From positions 1 through 6,761 of the forward strand of contig OMSP01000074.1 of assembly GCA_900313775.1 (NCBI GenBank): 6,761 bases of DNA. The letters run 5' to 3'. Positions 1-5,560 of the stretch are shown here, in pieces; within the stretch, counting starts at the first letter, position 1; the number at the start of each line of letters is the position of its first letter. A model generated the notes under the pieces. That model had not been told where the DNA came from, ran no database searches, and saw only the letters and a list, made by a program, of their open reading frames with translations. The position numbers were made by a program, and so were the translations under genes. The DNA comes from an uncultured Eubacteriales bacterium. Its GTDB lineage: Bacteria > Bacillota > Clostridia > Lachnospirales > Lachnospiraceae.

Positions 1-1
1 G

Positions 2-379
2 CAGATCGATCGCGAGCAGCTGCTGGTATTTCTGCAGAGCGAACTCTGCGCGCGCATGGCTGCCGCCCAGCGGCAGGGAAAACTGTATCAGGAGCAGCCG
101 TTCGTGATAGGTGTCGACTCGCAGGAAACAGACGATTCCTATCCGGCCGGAGAGACCGTCCTGGTCCAGGGAATCATCGACGCTTATTTTGTGGAAAATG
201 ACCAGATCGTGCTGGTCGATTACAAGAGCGACCGAAAGGTGGATGATGCGGAGCTGACGGATCGCTACAGGGAGCAGCTGCGCTGGTACGCCAGGGCTCT
301 TCACGATCTGACGGGAATGACTGTCAGGGAAAAAGTGATATATTCGCTTAGTCTGGGACATGCGATTGTGATAGAATAA
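2..379 (+). CDS. addA: ATP-dependent helicase/nuclease subunit A, C-terminal fragment (5' end outside window)
   Basis: This is the last 125 residues of AddA; the frame is open to the window edge, so the ATG at 56 is internal and not a start. AddA is the helicase-nuclease subunit of AddAB, the Bacillota counterpart of RecBCD, which resects double-strand breaks and hands 3' single strands to RecA in the cytoplasm. The visible part is the C-terminal nuclease domain. It contains GIID (Asp at fragment residue 60), then a strand ending in VDYKSDR (Asp73, Lys75), then YREQLRWYARAL (Gln92, Tyr96). That order is the PD-(D/E)XK signature of the AddA/RecB nuclease. The fragment ends with a TAA followed by a second in-frame TAA. 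The helicase motifs lie upstream of the window. The DUF3343 gene begins 7 bp downstream and is probably in the same transcript. Family assignment is firm; activity is inferred from the intact motif. Confidence 0.93.
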   Translation, partial: QIDREQLLVFLQSELCARMAAAQRQGKLYQEQPFVIGVDSQETDDSYPAGETVLVQGIIDAYFVENDQIVLVDYKSDRKVDDAELTDRYREQLRWYARALHDLTGMTVREKVIYSLSLGHAIVIE

Positions 380-386
380 TAAAAGT

Positions 387-629
387 ATGAGAGTAAAGAA
401 AGAAAAACTGGTCGTCGCGTTTCACACGACGGCAGACGCCATGAAAATGGAAGAAGAGTGTAAAAAAGCGGGTATCGAGGGGCGCCTGATACCGGTGCCG
501 CGAGAGATCTCCGCCGGCTGCGGTATGGCCTGGAGCTCTGAAACGGATCAGCGGCAGGCATTAGAGGAGCTGATGGCGGATCACAGGATCGACTGTCAGG
601 AGATGCGCGTCTGCCTTTTGTGGGCATAG
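387..629 (+). CDS. DUF3343 family small protein (putative Se/S carrier-like)
   Basis: An 80-residue soluble protein without signal peptide or membrane segment. It matches what I know of DUF3343: an N-terminal strand with FHTTADAM, a short helix (about residues 17-29), then RLIPVPREISAGCGMAW with a conserved Cys at residue 45. Other Cys are at 25, 70 and 76. Databases describe the family as putative selenium/sulfur carrier-like because of this cysteine and a resemblance to YedF/TusA-type proteins; the biochemical role is not established. The start at 387 is chosen because the family begins a few residues before the first strand. No good Shine-Dalgarno sequence is visible, and translation may depend on coupling to addA, which ends 7 bp upstream. 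No selenium gene (selA, selB, selD, yedF) is in the window, so nothing here supports a selenium role. Confidence 0.82.
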   Translation: MRVKKEKLVVAFHTTADAMKMEEECKKAGIEGRLIPVPREISAGCGMAWSSETDQRQALEELMADHRIDCQEMRVCLLWA

Positions 630-631
630 AC

Positions 632-660
632 TTGCCGACAGAGATAAAAACGGATAGAAT
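632..660 (+). promoter_or_regulatory. Predicted sigma-A promoter for the 694-1113 gene
   Basis: TTGCCG at 632-637 and TAGAAT at 655-660 are separated by exactly 17 bp. The -35 matches consensus at 4 of 6 positions and the -10 at 5 of 6. The predicted transcript starts near 667, leaving a leader of about 27 nt that contains the ribosome binding site. The box starts three bases after the DUF3343 stop codon, which suggests that the membrane protein gene is a separate transcription unit from addA. This is a prediction from motif match only. Confidence 0.6.
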
Positions 661-693
661 GTACAGAGTATCAATGCTGAGGGAGGCTTATTT

Positions 694-1113
694 ATGGAAC
701 AATTAGATTATATGCTTCACAGAGAAGAATACGAGAAAGATGTCTACGAGCGTCAGCAGGCTTACAGAAAACTCGAAGCCCGTTGGCCGAAATGGATCAA
801 GTATTCATCATGGGCAATCTGGGGAGTCTTTCTCCTTCTGGGATTCTTGTTCCATTCCAGTGCGATGGGCCTTATGCTCGGCTTTGTCATCGGTGGCGGC
901 ATTTCACTGGGGTATGAAGCGCTCTGCCGTCTGATATACGCTAAGAAGCATGGGATCACGGATATCCGGGGCAAGGAGACGATCCGGGCACTTGCCCGTG
1001 AGCAGACTGCGAGAAAAGAAGCCCGGGAAAGAGAAGCCATTCTGCGGGCAGAAGCGGAAGCCGCAGCAGCTGCCGAAGAAGCAGAGCAGACGACGGAAGA
1101 GCCGGCCGAATAA
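694..1113 (+). CDS. Unrecognised membrane protein with two membrane helices and a charged coiled-coil tail
   Basis: A 139-residue protein that I do not recognise. The start is well supported by GAGGGAGG ending at 686, 7 nt before the ATG. The first 36 residues are highly charged and probably helical. Two hydrophobic segments follow, at about 37-54 (WAIWGVFLLLGFLF) and 56-76 (Gly-rich, GFVIGGGISLGY), joined by a very short turn, so both ends should lie on the same side. By positive charge after helix 2 (RLIYAKKHG) that side is probably the cytoplasm. Residues about 93-139 form an Arg/Glu/Ala-rich segment likely to be a long helix or coiled coil, ending in an acidic low-complexity tail. There is no signal peptide and no catalytic motif. 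The gene is monocistronic by its context: a promoter at 632-660 and a strong terminator at 1134-1174. Being a real gene is secure; the function is unknown. Confidence 0.8.
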   Translation: MEQLDYMLHREEYEKDVYERQQAYRKLEARWPKWIKYSSWAIWGVFLLLGFLFHSSAMGLMLGFVIGGGISLGYEALCRLIYAKKHGITDIRGKETIRALAREQTARKEAREREAILRAEAEAAAAAEEAEQTTEEPAE

Positions 1114-1133
1114 TAAGAACGAAAGCTGAAGAT

Positions 1134-1174
1134 AACAGCTCAACTGCAGGAACACCTCAGTTGAGCTGTTTTTT
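1134..1174 (+). terminator. Intrinsic terminator of the 694-1113 gene
   Basis: A perfect 13-bp inverted repeat, AACAGCTCAACTG at 1134-1146 and CAGTTGAGCTGTT at 1158-1170, is followed by a run of six T (1169-1174). The stem can continue with AGG/CCT (1148-1150/1155-1157) past one bulged C, closing an AACA tetraloop. It lies 20 bp after the stop codon. It sits directly beside the minus-strand terminator of the tRNA region, so convergent transcription is blocked from both sides. Confidence 0.92.
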
Positions 1175-1175
1175 A

Positions 1176-1243
1176 ATACAAAAACGCAAAGCACATGCTG
1201 CGCATATACTCTGCGTTTTATGTTACGGAGAGGGTGGGATTCG
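1176..1243 (-). repeat. Direct repeat copy 1: degenerate tRNA-Ser 3' end plus hairpin terminator
   Basis: This 68-bp segment repeats 1362-1429 in the same orientation with five substitutions, an offset of 186 bp. Read on the minus strand it contains the 3' half of a T-arm, the 3' side of the acceptor stem and the discriminator of a tRNA-Ser (ending CCTCTCCG), then a spacer, then a hairpin with arms at 1202-1219 and 1181-1198. The hairpin has 18 pairs including three G-U pairs and a 3-nt loop, and is followed by a T-tract. No D-arm or anticodon arm precedes the tRNA-like piece, so it is a fragment and not a gene. Whether the hairpin still terminates transcription is unknown, but its sequence would allow it. 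Confidence 0.85.
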
Positions 1244-1353
1244 CTCCGGCGGCACAGCCGCCTTTCACGCCGGCCTTCGGCGCGAACGCGTCACAGGCGC
1301 GTCCGCTTCCGTCGCACTGCGTGCTCCTCCCTCGGCGTTCTCATCCCATCCTC
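1230..1353 (-). repeat. GC-rich, hairpin-dense insert with inverted tRNA-derived ends
   Basis: The 124-bp stretch is bounded by GAGGGTGGGAT (1230-1240) and ATCCCATCCTC (1343-1353), inverted repeats of each other with one mismatch. The right end is identical to the 11 nt of the intact tRNA-Ser sense strand that span the T-arm and acceptor stem. Inside are several local palindromes: GGCGGC/GCCGCC (1248-1262, 3-nt loop), CGCCG/CGGCG (1268-1282), ACGCG/CGCGT (1286-1302) and GCAC/GTGC (1314-1324). GAACGC at 1284-1289 could instead pair with GCGTTC at 1335-1340. It encodes no credible protein. It could be a non-autonomous repeat element, a structured RNA downstream of the tRNA, or a decayed duplication. 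I cannot choose between these from one copy. Confidence 0.6.
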
Positions 1354-1361
1354 ATGAACCC

Positions 1362-1429
1362 ATACAAAAACGCAAAGCATATGCTGAGCATATACTCTGC
1401 GTTTTGTATTACGGAGAGGATGGGATTCG
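1362..1429 (-). repeat. Direct repeat copy 2: 3' end of intact tRNA-Ser plus terminator
   Basis: Partner of the 1176-1243 repeat, 186 bp to its right. It covers the last 18 nt of the functional tRNA-Ser(UGA) and its downstream hairpin terminator. The five differences from copy 1 leave the acceptor stem match intact. Two differences lie in the terminator stem or loop, where copy 2 has the better paired stem. Direct repeats that include a tRNA 3' end are typical of integration sites for tyrosine recombinases. Here, however, only about 118 bp lie between the copies and no integrase is present. Confidence 0.85.
1366..1405 (-). terminator. Terminator of tRNA-Ser(UGA)
   Basis: On the minus strand, arms at 1405-1388 and 1384-1367 form an 18-bp stem with two G-U pairs and a 3-nt loop, followed by TTTTT (1370-1366). 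It begins 7 nt after the tRNA discriminator base, as expected for a single-tRNA transcript. The near-perfect palindrome also has T residues at its other end (1402-1405), so it could act weakly in the plus direction. Confidence 0.85.
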
Positions 1430-1497
1430 AACCCATGCGCCCTTGCGGACAAACGGTTTTCAAGACCGCCCCGTTATGACCACTTCGGTACCTCTCC
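1412..1497 (-). tRNA. tRNA-Ser, anticodon UGA
   Basis: An 86-nt class II tRNA. The acceptor stem pairs GGAGAGG (1497-1491) with CCTCTCC (1419-1413), and the discriminator is G at 1412. The D-arm has a CCG/CGG stem. The anticodon arm reads GCGGU-CUUGAAA-ACCGU, with the UGA anticodon at 1462-1460. A variable arm with GUCC-GCAA-GGGC pairing marks the class II shape of tRNA-Ser, and the T-arm reads ATGGG-TTCGAAT-CCCAT. CCA is not encoded: the discriminator is followed by TAA, so the tail must be added by nucleotidyltransferase. It decodes UCA and, by wobble, other UCN codons. It has its own promoter (1520-1549) and terminator (1366-1405). Confidence 0.97.
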
Positions 1498-1519
1498 CGA
1501 TATCGTTACACCGCTCATA

Positions 1520-1549
1520 ATTGTACATTTTACAAGCCTTTTTTGTCAA
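1520..1549 (-). promoter_or_regulatory. Promoter of tRNA-Ser(UGA)
   Basis: On the minus strand, a consensus -35 TTGACA (1549-1544) and a -10 TACAAT (1525-1520) are separated by 18 bp. Predicted initiation is near 1513, leaving a leader of about 16 nt before the mature tRNA 5' end. The -35 box lies only 9 bp past the azlD stop codon. I see no hairpin terminator after azlD, so read-through from azlCD into the tRNA is possible. Confidence 0.82.
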
Positions 1550-1557
1550 GACGACCG

Positions 1558-1863
1558 TTATATGATCAGACTGCTCAAAAGTACGGCGATACAGCAGCAG
1601 CTCGCCGTGATAAAGAGGTTTTCGGAAAACCAGGCGACGATCAGTCCCACGATCAGCGCGAGGATGCCGCTTGCCAGGTGGTCTGTGGCAAAGATGATCG
1701 CCGGGAAGGTCATCACTGCCAGGGTGACATAGGGCACATAGTACAGAAATGACTTAAAGAATCTGTTCTTGATCTCGCTTCGGATAAGCAGAAACGGCAG
1801 CATGCGGATCACATACAGCGTCGCGATCATAAGGAGGATCCTCCACCAGAATTCAGGATGCAT
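1558..1863 (-). CDS. azlD: Branched-chain amino acid export small subunit AzlD
   Basis: A 101-residue, very hydrophobic protein of the AzlD family, the small membrane partner of AzlC in the LIV-E type exporter. The pair exports branched-chain amino acids and in Bacillus confers azaleucine resistance. The family pattern is visible: IRMLPFLLI near residues 19-27, then FKSFLYYVPYVTLAVMTFPAIIF (about 36-58), then two more hydrophobic stretches to the C-terminus. About four membrane segments are expected. An upstream in-frame ATG at 1881 would add six residues, but the GGAGGAGGT at 1877-1869 lies after it and 5 nt before the ATG at 1863, so 1863 is the better start. The gene overlaps the end of azlC by 11 bp, which implies translational coupling. 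A Cys-Cys-Cys run near residue 89 in the last helix is uncommon but is not a known motif. Confidence 0.92.
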   Translation of the reverse strand: MHPEFWWRILLMIATLYVIRMLPFLLIRSEIKNRFFKSFLYYVPYVTLAVMTFPAIIFATDHLASGILALIVGLIVAWFSENLFITASCCCIAVLLSSLII

Positions 1864-2614
1864 CCGGCACCTCCTCCCCATCGGAAGGCTCCCCGTCCAC
1901 CGGGCGGATCAGTGCGGCAATACCCGCGATGACGATAGTCAGGATGATGATCCTGAAGCCGGAGGAAATGCGCGAAAGCACGGGAGCTTCGGTAAAGACA
2001 AGGCTGCAGGCCATGGCAATGACGATCAGCACACCGATAAACCGGTCTTTCTTGGCGGGCGGGATGATCACGGACAAAAACATTCCGAAAAGAGCTACTG
2101 ACAGAGCATTGACTGCCCATGCCGGCAAAATATTGCCGGCGGTCATGCCGACGACGATGCCGGTCGACCAGCCGATTACAGAGAGGAGATCGACGCCGTA
2201 GGTAAAGAAGGGATTGAGCTTTCCTTCGACCATCGATGATACGCCGAAGATCTCGTCGGTGATACAATAGGGCAGTGCGAAGACCGTGCGCCATCTTCTT
2301 TTAGAGGGGAGCTTCTGCGTGAGAGCGGCTCCCATCAGGAAGTAGCGCAGATTGACGATGATACAGGTCATCACGATCTCAAAGAAACCTGCACCGGAGC
2401 TTAAAAGGTCCAGAGCAGCGTACTCACCGGCACTGGCCATCATACCGGCTGACATGACAAAGGCCTGTACGGGGGTCATGCCGATATCGCGAGCAGTGAT
2501 GCCCAGAGCGAACGCCACGGCGAAATACCCGAGTCCGATCGGGATGCCGTGGGGGAGACCTCTTTTAAAAGCCTCAAGATTCTCGCGTTTTTCTGCAGTC
2601 CGTCTGTCCGTCAT
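1853..2614 (-). CDS. azlC: Branched-chain amino acid export large subunit AzlC
   Basis: A 253-residue AzlC family permease, close to the usual 230-250. After a polar N-terminus comes FKRGLPHGIPIGLGYFAVAFALGI (about residues 16-39), the family's first membrane segment. The conserved NLRYFLMGAAL lies at about 88-98 and further hydrophobic segments at about 143-162, 167-185, 191-207 and 210-227. The C-terminus is acidic and hydrophilic (GEPSDGEEVPDAS). With AzlD it should form the exporter for leucine, isoleucine, valine and analogues; the substrate is inferred from the family. The ATG at 2614 is the only reasonable start before the conserved core, but its ribosome binding site is weak (AAAGAG close to the ATG). 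The gene is divergent from rluF across 49 bp. No Lrp-type regulator (AzlB) is adjacent. Confidence 0.93.
   Translation of the reverse strand: MTDRRTAEKRENLEAFKRGLPHGIPIGLGYFAVAFALGITARDIGMTPVQAFVMSAGMMASAGEYAALDLLSSGAGFFEIVMTCIIVNLRYFLMGAALTQKLPSKRRWRTVFALPYCITDEIFGVSSMVEGKLNPFFTYGVDLLSVIGWSTGIVVGMTAGNILPAWAVNALSVALFGMFLSVIIPPAKKDRFIGVLIVIAMACSLVFTEAPVLSRISSGFRIIILTIVIAGIAALIRPVDGEPSDGEEVPDAS
1869..1877 (-). promoter_or_regulatory. Ribosome binding site that sets the azlD start
   Basis: GGAGGAGGT on the minus strand (1877-1869), 5 nt from the ATG at 1863, lies inside the last codons of azlC. It excludes the upstream ATG at 1881, which would place this site within the coding region and leave no site of its own. 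Confidence 0.8.
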
Positions 2615-2623
2615 AGCTCTTTC

Positions 2624-2632
2624 ATTCTATCA
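2624..2632 (-). promoter_or_regulatory. Candidate extended -10 promoter for azlCD
   Basis: On the minus strand TGATAGAAT (2632-2624) has the TGn extension and a -10 matching consensus at 5 of 6. An overlapping TATGAT (2634-2629) is an alternative. No good -35 is visible at 16-18 bp. Initiation from TAGAAT would fall near 2617, only about 3 nt before the azlC ATG, giving an almost leaderless message. The call is therefore tentative. Confidence 0.35.
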
Positions 2633-2647
2633 TAAACCGTGTGCTTA

Positions 2648-2656
2648 TGGTAAAAT
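2648..2656 (+). promoter_or_regulatory. Candidate extended -10 promoter for rluF-ligA
   Basis: TGGTAAAAT carries the TGn extension and a -10 hexamer TAAAAT (2651-2656, 5 of 6 to consensus). No clear -35 lies at the normal distance. Predicted initiation is near 2663, at or just before the first possible ATG (2664) and about 13 nt before the second (2676). It faces the azlC candidate promoter, so both would share this 49-bp gap. Confidence 0.4.
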
Positions 2657-2663
2657 AATACTG

Positions 2664-3404
2664 ATGAAAAAGACCATGCGCGTAAACAAATATCTGCAGG
2701 CGGCCGGTCTGTGTTCACGGCGCGCGGCCGACGATATGATCCGCGAGGGGCGGGTGACAGTCGACGGCCGGACAGCAGTGCTCGGAGAGCTGATAGATGA
2801 CGGAATGCTGGTGTGCGTCGACGGGAAGTTGATCGCGGTGACAGATGAACACCGCGTTGTGCTCGCCTTCAACAAACCGGCCGGTATCGTTTGTACCGAG
2901 GATAAGCGCGAACCTGACAATGTGATCGATTGTCTTCAGTATCCGAAGCGTGTGACATACGCCGGGCGGCTCGATAAGAACTCGGAAGGGCTTTTGATCA
3001 TGACCGGCGACGGTGAACTGATCGAGCGAATGATGCGCGGACGCAATGCCCACGAGAAGGAATATGAGGTCACGGTCGACCGCGACCTGCACAGCGATGA
3101 TCTTGAGAAAATGGCCTGCGGTGTGCCGATCGCGATAGAGGCGCGGAGCGGTCAGACAGAGACGGTCACGACGCGATCCTGCAAGATCGAGCAGACCGGC
3201 GCGAGGACATTTCGCATCGTGCTGACACAGGGGCTCAACCGGCAGATCCGAAAAATGTGTGCGCGTTTCGGATATGAGGTCGTTCAATTGAAGCGCGTGC
3301 GCGTGATGAATATCAGACTCGGTGATCTGGCGCCAGGTCAGTGGCGGGAGGTGACCCGGGAAGAGTTGGACGAGCTCATGCAGATACTTGAGCAAAGTAA
3401 ATGA
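2664..3404 (+). CDS. rluF: 23S rRNA pseudouridine synthase, RluF-like (RsuA/RluB/E/F family)
   Basis: A 246-residue enzyme that converts specific uridines of rRNA to pseudouridine. An N-terminal S4 RNA-binding domain (about residues 5-55, RVNKYLQAAGLCSRRAADDM) precedes the synthase domain. Motif residues include FNKPAGIVCT (about 69-78) and AGRLDKNSEGLLIMT with catalytic Asp104. HEKEYEVTV (about 130-138) and LTQGLNRQIRKMC (about 187-199) complete the fold. The RLDKxSxGL and HEKEY forms resemble RluF, which modifies U2604 of 23S rRNA in E. coli, more than RluB. The exact target here is inferred. The start could be ATG 2664 or ATG 2676; neither has a strong ribosome binding site, and family members begin either way. 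Longer upstream ORF sequence overlaps azlC and is not coding. ligA follows after 32 bp and is probably co-transcribed. Confidence 0.9.
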   Translation: MKKTMRVNKYLQAAGLCSRRAADDMIREGRVTVDGRTAVLGELIDDGMLVCVDGKLIAVTDEHRVVLAFNKPAGIVCTEDKREPDNVIDCLQYPKRVTYAGRLDKNSEGLLIMTGDGELIERMMRGRNAHEKEYEVTVDRDLHSDDLEKMACGVPIAIEARSGQTETVTTRSCKIEQTGARTFRIVLTQGLNRQIRKMCARFGYEVVQLKRVRVMNIRLGDLAPGQWREVTREELDELMQILEQSK

Positions 3405-3420
3405 CATCAGACTGTCAACG

Positions 3421-3427
3421 AGGAAGG
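3421..3427 (+). promoter_or_regulatory. Ribosome binding site that sets the ligA start
   Basis: AGGAAGG ends 9 nt before the ATG at 3437. An in-frame ATG at 3401 overlaps the rluF stop as ATGA and would add 12 residues (starting MTSDCQRG) that have no counterpart in known LigA N-termini, and it has no clear site of its own. Confidence 0.75.
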
Positions 3428-3436
3428 CGCAGATCA

Positions 3437-5560
3437 ATGGACAAGATTCAATACGATCAATTAAAAGCGACTATCAACGGACATATGGACCGCTACTACA
3501 ATCAGGATGCGCCGGTCATTTCAGACTATGAGTATGATCAGCTCATGCAGCAACTGAAAAATGCCGAGAAGGAGCACCCCGACTGGGTGACTCCTGACTC
3601 TCCGTCTCAGAAGATCGGCGGTACGGCAAAACGTGAGGCCGGTGTGAAGGTAAGTCACCGTGTACCGATGCTGTCCATAGAAGATGTGTTTACCAAAGAC
3701 GATGTCCGTGCGTGGGTCGGCAAGGTGCACGCCATCCACCCGGGGGCGCGCTTCTCTGTTGAGACTAAGATCGACGGTCTCTCTGTGACCCTGCGCTACG
3801 CGATTGACCATGAGACGGTTTCAGATATTGCAGCGGGATCGGCTGACGCTGAAAACAAAAATATGACGGGACTCAATCTGATTCTCGGTGAAACGCGCGG
3901 TGACGGACATGTCGGGGAGGATGTGACGGCCAACATCCGGCAGATACCGGATGTGCCGCAGAAGCTGAGGCTGCCGGCGGAATTATTGAAAAGGGAAGGA
4001 GGAGAGTCTGCCCCGGAAAGTTCTGCCGGTGCTGCAGACACCCAAACTGTGGATCTGGAGCTGCGCGGCGAAGTCTATATGAGTCATGAGGATTTCGAAG
4101 CGTTCAACGAGCGTCAGGAAGAAGCCGGAAAGAAGGTGGCGGCCAACCCGCGCAATCTGGCGGCGGGGACTCTCCGCCAGCTCGACTCCGGCGTCGTGCG
4201 CGAACGGGGGTTAAAAATGCTGATCTTCAATGTGCAGGACGGTCCGTCCAGCCTGATGGACAGCCACGGCGCGTCGCTGGATCAGCTGGAGCAGGCGGGG
4301 CTTCCCGTGGTCTTCCATGCAGGTTGCTCTACGGTCGACGAGGTGCTTTCTGCTATCGACAGGATCGGAGAGATGCGTGGAGATCTGCCCTATGATATCG
4401 ACGGAGCGGTCGTTAAGTTGGATACGATTGCCTTGCGCGATGACTTTCCGGCAGGCAGCAAATACTCAGCCGGCATGATTGCTTACAAGTATCCGCCGGA
4501 GGAACGTCCGGTCGTGATGGAATCGATCGAGGCGACCGTTGGCCGGACCGGCAAGATCGCGTTTATAGGGCATGTGGCGGATGCTGAGACAGGAAAGCCC
4601 GCGAGGCTGGCGGGGACCAATGTGTCCAATGTTACCTTGCATAACCGAGATTATATCCGCGAGAAGAAAATCGGTATCGGCGGCATTTATACGATCTTAA
4701 AATCGGGTGACATCATCCCGAAGCTGACCGGCGTGGTCCGCGAGCCGGACGCGCTCTACGAGCCGCCACTCACCTGCCCGGTCTGCGGGGAACCGCTGGC
4801 TGATGACGGCGACACGGCAGATATCTTCTGTGTCAATCCGTCCTGTCCGGCGCAGCTTTCGAGGACGATCTCATATTTTACCGGCCGCAGCTGCATGGAT
4901 ATCGCAGGGCTCGGAGAGACTCTGGTCGACGCACTGGTGCGCGAGGGATATCTGAAGAATTACGCGGATATTTACCGGCTGCATGAGTACCGTGATGAGA
5001 TGATCGAAAAGGGTATCATCGGCAAAGAGAAAAACACAGACAAGCTTCTGGCCGCTATCGAGGCGTCCAAGACCAATTCACCGGACCGGCTGCTTGCGGG
5101 ACTCGGTATCCGCAATGTCGGACGCACGACAGCGATGGCTCTGATGAGGCATTTTCCCTCCATACAGGATCTGGCTGCGGCAAGCGAGGAGACGCTTCTG
5201 GCTGTGCCCGATATCGGAGAGACGACGGCGAGGGCGATCCGGGAGTTCTTTGACCGCGAGGAGAACCGGGAACTGATCGAAGCCTTTGAGCAGGACGGCG
5301 TCAACATGTCTGCGTCTGAAGATGAGCGTGTATCAGATGCGCTGGCAGGCAAGACATTTGTCATCACCGGAACGCTGCCTACGATGGGAAGGAATGATGC
5401 AAAAGAGTGGATCGAGGCGCGCGGCGGAAAGGTTACGGGGAGTGTCAGCAAAAAGACAGACTATCTGGTTGCCGGAGAGGCGGCCGGATCCAAGCTGACA
5501 AAGGCCCGGGACCTTGGGATCACGGTGATCGATGAGGAGGCGCTTTTGGGGATGGATTGA
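3437..5560 (+). CDS. ligA: NAD-dependent DNA ligase LigA
   Basis: The essential replicative and repair ligase, sealing nicks with NAD+ as adenylate donor. The 707-residue product has the full LigA order. Domain Ia has RYYNQDAPVISDYEYDQL (about residues 19-36). The adenylation domain has catalytic Lys111 in ETKIDGL, TRGDGHVGEDV (about 153-163), RGEVYM (about 210-215) and ANPRNLAAGTLRQLD (about 236-250). The OB domain contains GRTGKIAFIGHV (about 369-380). The four-cysteine zinc finger uses Cys447, 450, 465 and 470. Helix-hairpin-helix repeats (about 488-613) and a BRCT domain (about 634-707, FVITGTLP and TDYLVAGEAAGSKLTKA) finish the protein. It is about 36 residues longer than E. coli LigA because of two insertions in the adenylation domain, at about 122-152 and 178-207. 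All visible catalytic residues are intact. It lies 32 bp after rluF and has no obvious terminator downstream. Confidence 0.97.
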   Translation: MDKIQYDQLKATINGHMDRYYNQDAPVISDYEYDQLMQQLKNAEKEHPDWVTPDSPSQKIGGTAKREAGVKVSHRVPMLSIEDVFTKDDVRAWVGKVHAIHPGARFSVETKIDGLSVTLRYAIDHETVSDIAAGSADAENKNMTGLNLILGETRGDGHVGEDVTANIRQIPDVPQKLRLPAELLKREGGESAPESSAGAADTQTVDLELRGEVYMSHEDFEAFNERQEEAGKKVAANPRNLAAGTLRQLDSGVVRERGLKMLIFNVQDGPSSLMDSHGASLDQLEQAGLPVVFHAGCSTVDEVLSAIDRIGEMRGDLPYDIDGAVVKLDTIALRDDFPAGSKYSAGMIAYKYPPEERPVVMESIEATVGRTGKIAFIGHVADAETGKPARLAGTNVSNVTLHNRDYIREKKIGIGGIYTILKSGDIIPKLTGVVREPDALYEPPLTCPVCGEPLADDGDTADIFCVNPSCPAQLSRTISYFTGRSCMDIAGLGETLVDALVREGYLKNYADIYRLHEYRDEMIEKGIIGKEKNTDKLLAAIEASKTNSPDRLLAGLGIRNVGRTTAMALMRHFPSIQDLAAASEETLLAVPDIGETTARAIREFFDREENRELIEAFEQDGVNMSASEDERVSDALAGKTFVITGTLPTMGRNDAKEWIEARGGKVTGSVSKKTDYLVAGEAAGSKLTKARDLGITVIDEEALLGMD

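Noticed and set aside
1176..1429. A functional integrated element bounded by att sites
   Set aside because: Only about 118 bp separates the repeats, with no integrase, excisionase or cargo gene. At most it is a remnant.
1187..1500. CRISPR array or riboswitch between the terminator and azlD
   Set aside because: There are only two repeat copies, 186 bp apart, and they include a tRNA end and terminator hairpin. This does not fit a CRISPR repeat-spacer layout or any riboswitch fold I recognise.
1161..1520. Open reading frames of 119 and 94 codons across the tRNA and repeat (1161-1520 and 1195-1479, +)
   Set aside because: They are antisense translations of the tRNA-Ser, its duplicated tail and the GC-rich insert. 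Peptides such as GFEPMRPCG and FKTAPL are well-known products of mis-called tRNA genes. No ribosome binding site supports them.
2352..2663. Upstream extension of the pseudouridine synthase frame to an ATG at 2352
   Set aside because: The extra 104 codons lie antisense to azlC and precede the S4 domain without any family counterpart. The promoter-like sequence and family start point to 2664 or 2676.
3401..3436. ligA start at ATG 3401 overlapping the rluF stop (ATGA coupling)
   Set aside because: The added residues are unlike LigA N-termini and lack a ribosome binding site, while ATG 3437 has AGGAAGG at 9 nt and fits the family.
2715..3437. A 240-codon minus-strand frame opposite rluF
   Set aside because: It is fully antisense to a well-conserved enzyme gene, its product is rich in His, Leu and Arg with no recognisable domain, and no start signals are seen.
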